A stretch of 7,658 nucleotides of DNA from an uncultured Ruminococcus sp. (lineage in GTDB: Bacteria; Bacillota; Clostridia; Oscillospirales; Acutalibacteraceae). The DNA is taken from contig CACXHC010000084.1 in NCBI GenBank assembly GCA_902767285.1, positions 1-7,658 on the forward strand, in the 5' to 3' direction. Under the pieces are notes generated by a model. The model was not told the origin of the DNA, did no database searches, and was given only the letters and a program-made list of their open reading frames with translations. Position 1 is the first letter of the stretch. Each line of letters begins with the position of its first letter. Below are positions 1 through 5,363 of the stretch, piece after piece. The translations under genes were made by a program, and so were the position numbers.

Positions 1-44
1 CCCCAAAAAACAATTAACAAAAAGTTTTTTAAAATTTCGACTTG

Positions 45-50
45 TATAAT
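45..50 (+). promoter_or_regulatory. Possible -10 box of the four-gene operon
   Basis: A perfect TATAAT lies 68 bases before the first start codon. No convincing TTGACA-like -35 box sits 16 to 18 bases upstream, where the sequence is A/T-tract. A second weaker pair (TTGTAT at 42-47, TAGAAT at 65-70, 17-base spacer) overlaps it. Either would give a leader of roughly 40 to 65 bases with no obvious riboswitch or T-box. This is pattern recognition only. Confidence 0.4.
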
Positions 51-117
51 ATCGGGAAATGTTGTAGAATAGATAATTGCAGGAAATATAATATGTTTAA
101 CGAAAGGAAGAAATGCC

Positions 118-912
118 GTGTCTGATATTGACGAAACACAAAATATACAAACCGAAGAAATCGAAAAACCCCGCAAAAGAAAAATAACAAAAAATATTCA
201 GCTTTATGTAACGGCGGCGGTATCAATATCCGCTTTGCTGACTATCATAATATGGAACTTGTTTTTTAATCAGTCGCTTACGGGCGATTGGAGCTATACC
301 GAAACTGCTTTCGACATCTCCGATACTTCTGATTCTGCTGATGAAGCCGTAACCGCAACTTCTGCCGAGGGTCATGTAACATATTCGTTTACAAAAGACG
401 GCGATTGTAAAGTGACTATCGGTTCAACTTCCGTATTGGGATATTATGAGCTGGCATCTACCAAAGAATACGGCAACGTTGCTACAATAGCTGTTTTTTA
501 TGGTTCGAATCCGGTAGTATACGGCAATTACAGCTACAAAATAACCGGAAACGTTTTCACGGGTAAGAAACTCACTCTTGAGAATGTCTACTATGATGAC
601 GATATACAAACATTTACGTCAGGAAAAGCCGAGGACACACTCACCCCATTTGATGACCCTCAGTTTGATGATAAACTTATCGGTTCTTGGTACGACTCCA
701 CAAACGATATTTTCTATGAGTTCAAAGAAAACGGAGAAATGATTCGCACCGTTTCAGACACATTTACAGTAAAACATTACTATACTGTAATGGGGGAGAA
801 CTCGTTTATAGCAAAATATAGCACATATTCCGAACAGGTTCAGTCGTACAGCTATAAATTTATCGGAGATGACCTCTATATTGACGATTACAAATTAGTT
901 AAAACAGATTAA
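118..912 (+). CDS. Membrane-anchored protein with two beta-rich extracellular repeats, function unknown
   Basis: I do not recognise a named family with a known function. The 264-residue product has a charged cytoplasmic N-terminus ending in a basic patch (KPRKRKITK, 17-25) and one hydrophobic helix at about 27-50, which fits an N-in, C-out signal anchor. The rest (54-264) should be outside the membrane. It shows two copies of one pattern: GDWSY at 56-60 and GSWYD at 189-193; YSFTKDGDCKV at 89-99 and YEFKENGEMIR at 200-210; and a closing YSYK-(I/F) strand at 138-142 and 245-249. Such short W- and Y-rich strands with a K-(D/E)-(D/N)-G turn resemble lipocalin-like small beta-barrels common in clostridial surface proteins. 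A Ser/Asp/Thr-rich linker lies at 67-84. The GTG start is favoured by AAAGGAAG 7 bases upstream; an ATG at 113 is out of frame. It is the first gene of the operon, 13 bases before the serine acetyltransferase start chosen here. Confidence 0.75.
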   Translation: MSDIDETQNIQTEEIEKPRKRKITKNIQLYVTAAVSISALLTIIIWNLFFNQSLTGDWSYTETAFDISDTSDSADEAVTATSAEGHVTYSFTKDGDCKVTIGSTSVLGYYELASTKEYGNVATIAVFYGSNPVVYGNYSYKITGNVFTGKKLTLENVYYDDDIQTFTSGKAEDTLTPFDDPQFDDKLIGSWYDSTNDIFYEFKENGEMIRTVSDTFTVKHYYTVMGENSFIAKYSTYSEQVQSYSYKFIGDDLYIDDYKLVKTD

Positions 913-921
913 AAGGGTGAT
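913..921 (+). promoter_or_regulatory. Ribosome binding site that sets the serine acetyltransferase start at 926
   Basis: AAGGGTGAT matches the 16S anti-Shine-Dalgarno complement closely and is well placed for ATG at 926. The in-frame GTG at 917 and ATG at 920 lie inside this site, so starts there are unlikely. Confidence 0.6.
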
Positions 922-925
922 GATT

Positions 926-1855
926 ATGGACGATATGCGTAAATGTGATGAACTCGAAGGCGGAGATGTGGCGGTTCTTGTGGAAAAAATCCTCGACAGC
1001 TACTGCGAACATGATTTAATATGCCGTGTAGATAAAGATAATATAGTAAACAGAGGTACATTAATAAAAATCGTTGAAGAGTTAAGAAAGATTATTTTTC
1101 CGGGATTTTTTGACAATAATAAAGTCAGAAGCGAGTATTCGAGATATCTTGTAGGCGAAAAGCTGGAGTATATTCAGTATCATCTTAAAAAGCAAATTGC
1201 AAAAGCTCTCGACAATATAAAAGACGATTCCGAAACAAAAGAAGATATAATATTAAAGGCTAACGATATAACATACAAATTTTTGAACACAATCCCAAAG
1301 ATAAGAGATTATCTTGCAACAGATGTTCAAGCCGCATACGATGGCGACCCCGCCGCCTTCAGCACTGACGAAATAATTTTTTGTTATCCGGGAATGTTAG
1401 CAATTTCGGTTTATCGAATCGCCCATGAGTTATACTCGCTCGGTGTTCCGCTTATTCCCAGAATAATTTCGGAGTATGCCCACAGCATAACGGGAATCGA
1501 CATTCACCCCGGTGCGAATATCGGCAAATATTTCTTTATCGACCACGGAACGGGCGTTGTTATCGGCGAAACAACTATAATAGGAAATAACGTTAAAATA
1601 TATCAGGGTGTGACCCTCGGTGCGTTGTCCACAAGAAAGGGTCAGCAGTTGAAAGGCTCGAAACGTCACCCAACTCTCGGCGATAATGTTACAATATATT
1701 CGGGAACATCAGTTCTCGGCGGAGAAACGATCATCGGCGATGGTGTTACAATCGGCGGTAATGCGTTTATCGTACGGTCTGTGTCGAAGGGAACAAAGGT
1801 TAGTGTAAAAAATCCCGAACTTGAATTTATAAATTCATCAGCCGAAACGGAATAA
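926..1855 (+). CDS. cysE: Serine O-acetyltransferase (EC 2.3.1.30), long EpsC/SatA-like form
   Basis: Transfers acetyl from acetyl-CoA to L-serine to make O-acetylserine, the precursor that cysteine synthase converts to cysteine; cytoplasmic. Numbered from ATG 926 (309 residues), an alpha-helical N-terminal domain (about 1-185) precedes a left-handed beta-helix of hexapeptide repeats (about 190-285). The catalytic pair that aligns with E. coli Asp143 and His158 is Asp192 (in IDIHPGA) and His207 (in DHGTG), also 15 residues apart. The RHP motif at 247-249 aligns with the E. coli His193 region. The loop before RHP (LGALSTRKGQQLKG) is longer than in E. coli CysE and is typical of the EpsC-like group. 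The tail ends in a KNPELEF motif and lacks the usual GxPA(K/R) ending, so it is uncertain whether it docks cysteine synthase through a C-terminal Ile. No cysteine synthase gene is in view. It sits between the membrane protein and the lipoprotein genes with gaps of 13 and 6 bases. Confidence 0.93.
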   Translation: MDDMRKCDELEGGDVAVLVEKILDSYCEHDLICRVDKDNIVNRGTLIKIVEELRKIIFPGFFDNNKVRSEYSRYLVGEKLEYIQYHLKKQIAKALDNIKDDSETKEDIILKANDITYKFLNTIPKIRDYLATDVQAAYDGDPAAFSTDEIIFCYPGMLAISVYRIAHELYSLGVPLIPRIISEYAHSITGIDIHPGANIGKYFFIDHGTGVVIGETTIIGNNVKIYQGVTLGALSTRKGQQLKGSKRHPTLGDNVTIYSGTSVLGGETIIGDGVTIGGNAFIVRSVSKGTKVSVKNPELEFINSSAETE

Positions 1856-1861
1856 TTTATT

Positions 1862-2941
1862 ATGATTAAAATAGCAAAGTTAAAAGTAACAGTCGCATTT
1901 TTGCTGATTGTGTCGATTATATTTTCGGGTTGCAGTATGCAGTTATCGTTTGAGGATTCCGACACCGATACCGAGATAGAACAAACCGATACAGAAGATG
2001 AAAACAAATCAGCAAGACAATCGAGAGTTTCGATAATTCAGTATATTGATTATTCATCACTGAACGAGTGCTGCGAAGGGATAAAAAGCTCGCTTGATTC
2101 TGCGGGTATCGGTTATGATGTAACCGTATGCAATTACGAAACAGCGACCGAAGAATGCGAGAAACTCGCCCGAAATATAGAAATAAACGGTCTTAGAGAT
2201 TTGATTGTAGTTATCGGAACACCCTGTGCCGAAACGGTTTGTCCGATAGTTAACACCGCTGGAAAAACGCCGGTAGTATTCTGTGCGGTGACCGACCCCG
2301 TGGGAGCAGGAATAGTCAAAAATCTAAAAACTCCCGAACTGAAATGCACAGGAACGGCGACCGCATTTAATATAAAGGAACAACTCAACATGATAAACAC
2401 GTTCCAGCCGTATATAACAAGGTTAGGCGTGATATACACGTCATCGGAGCAGAACACTAAAGAGCAGTTGAAATCACTCAAAAAAGCCGCAAAAGAGCTT
2501 AACATCACGGTTTTTGATGTGGAAGTGCAGTCGCCCTCAGAACTCACCCCAAAGGCAAAAGAGCTTATGAGGAAAGTTGAAGCAGTGGTTATTCTGCCTG
2601 ATAACATGGTGTCAAAAAATTCGTGGAATCTGACCGAACGAAGCATTGTTGAAAAAGTCCCTTTATACGGAGTCAATATTTCGCAAGTTGAAGAAGGCTG
2701 CGTTGCCGGATATTGTTACGATTTTAAGGCACTCGGAGAAAAAGCCGGAGAACAGGCGGTAGAAATTCTTCACGGCGATAACCCGTCTGAAATGCCCGTT
2801 ATTATGGAGCGTGAGTGTACTCTTTACGTCAACAAAGACCGACTCAAGGAGCTTGATATGGAGATTCCCGAGGAGTACAAACCCATCGCACACGAGGTAA
2901 CGACAAAATACGAGAGCAAATCACTAAACGGAAAACAGTAA
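1862..2941 (+). CDS. TrpX-like ABC transporter substrate-binding lipoprotein
   Basis: Predicted extracellular solute-binding lipoprotein of the ABC_sub_bind (TrpX-type) family, tethered to the outer face of the membrane. The 359-residue product has a basic start, a hydrophobic segment (10-23) and a lipobox FSGC with Cys24 as the lipidation site, then an acidic D/E/T-rich linker (31-50). The binding fold follows: VSIIQYIDYSSL at 56-67, DLIVVIGTPCAE at 113-124, PVVFCAVTDPVGAGIV at 137-152 (the PVVF.AVTDPV motif is characteristic), and LGVIYTSSEQNT at 188-199. Relatives bind tryptophan or other amino acids, but the ligand here cannot be read from sequence. TrpX-type genes usually precede a permease and an ATPase gene; neither is present, as the next gene is a DtxR repressor. 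The mature protein has eleven Cys residues besides Cys24, including a Cys70-Cys71 pair. The start has only a weak ACGGAA site and lies 6 bases after the cysE stop, suggesting translational coupling. Confidence 0.88.
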   Translation: MIKIAKLKVTVAFLLIVSIIFSGCSMQLSFEDSDTDTEIEQTDTEDENKSARQSRVSIIQYIDYSSLNECCEGIKSSLDSAGIGYDVTVCNYETATEECEKLARNIEINGLRDLIVVIGTPCAETVCPIVNTAGKTPVVFCAVTDPVGAGIVKNLKTPELKCTGTATAFNIKEQLNMINTFQPYITRLGVIYTSSEQNTKEQLKSLKKAAKELNITVFDVEVQSPSELTPKAKELMRKVEAVVILPDNMVSKNSWNLTERSIVEKVPLYGVNISQVEEGCVAGYCYDFKALGEKAGEQAVEILHGDNPSEMPVIMERECTLYVNKDRLKELDMEIPEEYKPIAHEVTTKYESKSLNGKQ

Positions 2942-2951
2942 TTAAAAAAAC

Positions 2952-2958
2952 GGAGGTG
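2952..2958 (+). promoter_or_regulatory. Strong ribosome binding site of the DtxR-family gene
   Basis: GGAGGTG lies 5 bases before ATG 2964 in the 22-base gap after the lipoprotein gene. It is the best Shine-Dalgarno site in the plus-strand operon and fixes this start. Confidence 0.7.
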
Positions 2959-2963
2959 CAAAT

Positions 2964-3338
2964 ATGAAAATTGGAGAATCGGCAGAAGATTATCTCGAAA
3001 CCATACTCATTTTAAAAAACAGAAATGGCTATGTTAGGTCGATAGATATTGCCACAGAACTCGGATTTTCAAAACCAAGCGTGAGCGTAGCCATGAAAAA
3101 TCTGCGTCAGAACGGATATATCAGAGTTGACCCTAATGGATATATCGAGTTGGAAGATTCAGGCAAAGCCATCGCCGAAAAAATCTACGAGCGACATACA
3201 TTCCTTTCGGCATGGTTCATCGAACTCGGCGTAGATCCCAAAACCGCCGTTGAGGACGCCTGCCGTATGGAACATGTTATCAGCGTTAACACATTCAATG
3301 CCATTAAAAAACACGTTAACCGCATAAAATCCAAATAA
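2964..3338 (+). CDS. DtxR/MntR-family metal-dependent transcriptional repressor, short form
   Basis: Cytoplasmic DNA-binding repressor that responds to Mn(II), Fe(II) or a similar metal. In the 124-residue product a winged helix occupies about 1-70 (helix-turn-helix at 25-50: SIDIATELGFSKPSVSVAMK; wing about 52-65). The dimerisation and metal domain is about 71-124, with YERH at 75-78 and DACRMEHVIS at 98-107. By alignment from memory the metal ligands are Asp9 and Glu12 (MntR Asp8 and Glu11), His78 (MntR His77), Cys100 (MntR Glu99, DtxR Cys102), Glu103 and His104. The set is thus mixed: MntR-like at position 9 and DtxR-like at 100. It lacks the SH3-like third domain of DtxR and is slightly shorter than B. 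subtilis MntR (142). It is the last gene of the operon and may regulate it or a distant metal transporter; I see no clear operator. Confidence 0.88.
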   Translation: MKIGESAEDYLETILILKNRNGYVRSIDIATELGFSKPSVSVAMKNLRQNGYIRVDPNGYIELEDSGKAIAEKIYERHTFLSAWFIELGVDPKTAVEDACRMEHVISVNTFNAIKKHVNRIKSK

Positions 3339-3339
3339 A

Positions 3340-3407
3340 TTGGGGGATACCACCCTTTTGTTGGGGGCTGCCGCCCCCAAACCCCTGCTCAGGGGCTGCC
3401 GCCCCTG
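3340..3407 (+). repeat. GC-rich hairpin repeat cluster with TGCC loops
   Basis: Two near-perfect hairpins share the core GGGGC-TGCC-GCCCC: 3361-3380 (8-bp stem) and 3390-3407 (7-bp stem). A degenerate third unit (TTGGGGG-ATACC-ACCC) lies at 3340-3353. The GC content is far above that of the flanks. The cluster starts just after the DtxR-family stop codon, so it probably stalls or ends operon transcription. The closest T-run begins about 13 bases after the second stem, so it is not a textbook terminator. Tandem hairpins of this style are, from memory, dispersed intergenic repeats in Oscillospiraceae. Confidence 0.7.
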
Positions 3408-3416
3408 AAACCCTGC

Positions 3417-3442
3417 CTTCTTTTTTTTGAAAAAAAAAGAAG
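3417..3442 (+). terminator. A/T-rich palindrome, possible terminator of the four-gene operon
   Basis: CTTCTTTTTTTT and its exact complement (3417-3428 and 3431-3442) form a 12-bp inverted repeat with a 2-base centre, directly after the GC-rich hairpins. The left arm supplies the T-run that the GC-rich hairpins would need to terminate plus-strand transcripts. It could equally be part of a mobile repeat unit. Confidence 0.45.
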
Positions 3443-3468
3443 CAAAAAAAACTTTTGTTATATAAAAT
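3430..3468 (+). repeat. A-rich dispersed element, copy 1 (before prfC)
   Basis: An A9-GAAGC-A8-CTTTT block is followed by TTATATAAAAT. Nearly the same block recurs at 5125-5161, after prfC. The TATAAA at 3461-3466 could be the -10 box of prfC (30 bases from its start codon) but no -35 box is visible at the right distance, so a promoter role is unproven. Confidence 0.5.
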
Positions 3469-3482
3469 AGGTATTTTTCTTT

Positions 3483-3488
3483 GGAGGT
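3483..3488 (+). promoter_or_regulatory. Ribosome binding site that sets the TTG start of prfC
   Basis: GGAGGT lies 7 bases before TTG 3496. The longer reading frame opening at TTG 3481 would place this site inside the gene, so 3496 is the better start. Confidence 0.7.
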
Positions 3489-3495
3489 AATTTTT

Positions 3496-5085
3496 TTGTC
3501 AGATTTAAAAACAGAGATAAACAAAAGACGCACTTTTGCAATAATATCTCACCCGGACGCAGGTAAAACAACTTTAACCGAGAAACTTCTTCTTTACGGA
3601 GGTGCAATAAATTCAGCTGGTGCGGTAAAAGGCAAGCACTCCGCAAAACACGCCGTTTCAGACTGGATGGAAATAGAAAAACAACGTGGTATTTCGGTAA
3701 CATCATCAGTTCTCCAGTTTAATTATAATGGGTATTGCATAAATATTCTTGATACTCCCGGACATCAGGACTTCTCGGAGGATACTTACCGCACACTCAT
3801 GGCGGCAGACTCGGCAGTGATGGTTATAGACGGCTCAAAGGGTGTTGAGAATCAGACAAAAAAATTGTTTAAGGTCTGTGTAATGAGGCATATCCCAATA
3901 ATTACGTTTATCAATAAAATGGATAGAGATGCCCGCAGTCCTCTCGATTTGATTGAGGATATAGAATCTGTTCTCGGAATAAACACTTGTCCAATGAACT
4001 GGCCTATCGGAAGCGGTAAAGAGTTCAAGGGCGTTTACGATAGAAAAAGCGGAAAAGTGCTTGCCTTCACTCCCGCTATGAACGGTCAGAAGGAAGCCGA
4101 AAAAACCGAAATAGACCTCAATTCTCCCGAATTTGATGAGCTTGTCGGCTCGTATCGCAAAGATGACCTTCTTGACGAGATAGAACTTCTTGACGGTGCA
4201 GGCGATAATTTTGATATAGAAGAAGTCCGTGCTGGCAGACTTACACCGATGTTTTTTGGTTCTGCATTAACTAATTTCGGAGTAGAACCATTTTTGGAGG
4301 AGTTTTTGAAAATCACCACTCCGCCTCTCCCAAGAGAAACAAACATATCAACAGTAGACCCCGTGAACGATGGATTTTCGGCATTTGTTTTCAAGATTCA
4401 AGCGAACATGAACAAAGCACATCGAGATAGAATAGCGTTCATGCGTATTTGTTCAGGAAAATTTGAAAAGAGCATGGAAGTTCTGCACGTTCAGGGCAAT
4501 AAAAAGATGAGATTGTCACAACCTCAACAGATTATGGCTCAAGATAGAGAGATTGTGGAGGAAGCATACGCAGGCGACATCATCGGAGTATTTGACCCCG
4601 GTATTTTCTCAATAGGCGATACCGTATGCGACCCCAAAATGAAAATTCAGTTTAAGGGAATACCAACATTCGCCCCCGAGCATTTCGCAAAAATCCGCCC
4701 CAAAGACACCATGAAGAGAAAACAGTTCGTGAAAGGAACATCACAAATCGCCCAAGAAGGTGCAATCCAGATGTTTCAGGAGTTCGGCGGAGGCATGGAA
4801 GAAATCATTGTCGGAGTAGTTGGCACCCTTCAATTTGACGTTCTGAAATATCGCCTTCAAAACGAGTATAACGTTGATATTGTCATGGATATGCTCCCCT
4901 TCGGCTTTATAAGATGGATAACCAATGCCGTCATCGATGTAAAAAAACTCGACCTTACATCTGACACAAAACGCATTCAAGACCTCAGAGGAAATTACCT
5001 TCTTCTATTCACAAGCCCGTGGAGTATCAACTGGGCGTTGGAGCATAACAAAGACTTAATGCTCGAAGAATTCGGCTCTAAATAA
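3496..5085 (+). CDS. prfC: Peptide chain release factor 3 (RF3), translational GTPase
   Basis: Cytoplasmic GTPase that drives RF1 or RF2 off the ribosome after peptide release. From TTG 3496 the product is 529 residues, the same length as E. coli RF3 as I recall it, and closely similar throughout. G motifs are in order: G1 SHPDAGKT (18-25), G2 RGISVT (64-69), G3 DTPGH (86-90), G4 NKMD (140-143) and G5 in FFGSAL. The RF3 signature KRRTFAIISHPDAGKTT and the SDWMEIEKQRGIS stretch separate it from EF-G and Tet(M)-type proteins. Further matches include FVFKIQANMNKAHRDRIAFMR, GIPTFAPEHF and VVGTLQFDVLKYRLQNEYNV. It has its own ribosome binding site and is separated by 157 bases of repeats from the upstream operon, so it is probably a separate transcription unit ending at the hairpin at 5195-5234. 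Confidence 0.96.
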   Translation: MSDLKTEINKRRTFAIISHPDAGKTTLTEKLLLYGGAINSAGAVKGKHSAKHAVSDWMEIEKQRGISVTSSVLQFNYNGYCINILDTPGHQDFSEDTYRTLMAADSAVMVIDGSKGVENQTKKLFKVCVMRHIPIITFINKMDRDARSPLDLIEDIESVLGINTCPMNWPIGSGKEFKGVYDRKSGKVLAFTPAMNGQKEAEKTEIDLNSPEFDELVGSYRKDDLLDEIELLDGAGDNFDIEEVRAGRLTPMFFGSALTNFGVEPFLEEFLKITTPPLPRETNISTVDPVNDGFSAFVFKIQANMNKAHRDRIAFMRICSGKFEKSMEVLHVQGNKKMRLSQPQQIMAQDREIVEEAYAGDIIGVFDPGIFSIGDTVCDPKMKIQFKGIPTFAPEHFAKIRPKDTMKRKQFVKGTSQIAQEGAIQMFQEFGGGMEEIIVGVVGTLQFDVLKYRLQNEYNVDIVMDMLPFGFIRWITNAVIDVKKLDLTSDTKRIQDLRGNYLLLFTSPWSINWALEHNKDLMLEEFGSK

Positions 5086-5124
5086 GTTTAATTTGAGTCT
5101 TGGGCTTTTTTTCTCTACTTTTAT

Positions 5125-5161
5125 AAAAAAAAAAGAAGCAAAAAAACTTTAACTATATAAA
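5125..5161 (+). repeat. A-rich dispersed element, copy 2 (after prfC)
   Basis: A10-GAAGC-A7-CTTT followed by TATATAAA, matching the element at 3430-3468 almost base for base. The T-rich stretch to its left (5105-5122) is a degraded version of the opposing arm seen in copy 1, with a longer centre. The two copies bracket prfC in the same orientation. Confidence 0.5.
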
Positions 5162-5194
5162 TTTTACGCATTACAACTAACTTTGTATAAACTG

Positions 5195-5234
5195 AAACAA
5201 ATCTGCCTGCAAGTACGCAGGCAGATTTGTTTTT
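5195..5234 (+). terminator. Strong intrinsic terminator downstream of prfC
   Basis: AAACAAATCTGCCTGC (5195-5210) pairs perfectly with 5217-5232 around a 6-base loop (AAGTAC). The right arm runs into a T-rich tract (TTTGTTTTT, 5226-5234). This is the clearest Rho-independent terminator in the window. It lies 110 bases after the prfC stop. The complementary A-rich left side means it may also stop minus-strand transcripts of the anti-sigma gene, as suits a convergent gene pair. Confidence 0.8.
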
Positions 5235-5269
5235 GCTTGTATATTCAATTAAAGTTTTTTGGAAAGGGT

Positions 5270-5305
5270 TTGGGAAAACCTTTTTTTCAAAAAAGGTTTT
5301 CCCAA
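5270..5305. repeat. Perfect 17-bp inverted repeat with a 2-base centre
   Basis: The arms 5270-5286 and 5289-5305 are exact reverse complements (TTGGGAAAACCTTTTTT and its complement), separated by TC. It lies between the prfC terminator and the end of the anti-sigma gene. Its left flank, read on the minus strand, contains AAAAAACTTTAA, also found in the A-rich elements at 3430 and 5125. It is probably another member of the hairpin repeat family. It may help terminate the minus-strand operon, but no T-run follows the stem. Confidence 0.7.
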
Positions 5306-5306
5306 G

Positions 5307-5337
5307 AAAGCCAATTTTTCAAAAAAAGCCAATTTTC
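5307..5337. repeat. Short direct repeat
   Basis: AAAGCCAATTTTTC at 5307-5320 recurs as AAAGCCAATTTTC at 5325-5337, an 18-base period, directly beside the 17-bp inverted repeat and 27 bases from the anti-sigma stop codon. No function is apparent. Confidence 0.5.
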
Positions 5338-5363
5338 ACAGCACCAAAGAAGCTTCCGGGAAA

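Noticed and set aside
5..30. AAAAAAC and GTTTTTT arms as a terminator of an upstream gene
   Set aside because: The stem is short and almost entirely A/T with a 12-base loop; arms like this arise easily in A/T tracts.
2134..2676. 180-residue minus-strand frame opposite the lipoprotein gene
   Set aside because: Shadow of a clearly coding gene; Ser/Phe-rich composition and no motifs.
3481..3495. Extension of prfC to TTG 3481
   Set aside because: It would translate through the prfC ribosome binding site, and RF3 length and similarity fit a start at 3496.
3159..3533. 124-residue minus-strand frame across the GC-rich repeats
   Set aside because: It is antisense to the DtxR-family and prfC genes and its product is repeat-derived (GAAAP, FFFKKKK); no family resemblance.
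3496..5085. Tet(M)-like ribosomal protection or EF-G identity for the GTPase
   Set aside because: The sequence follows RF3 along its whole length, including SDWMEIEKQRGIS, and is 529 rather than about 640-700 residues.
5193..5219. TGAAAC-N17-CGCA resembling an ECF promoter on the plus strand
   Set aside because: It lies inside the terminator hairpin, the -10 part is poor, and no gene follows on that strand.
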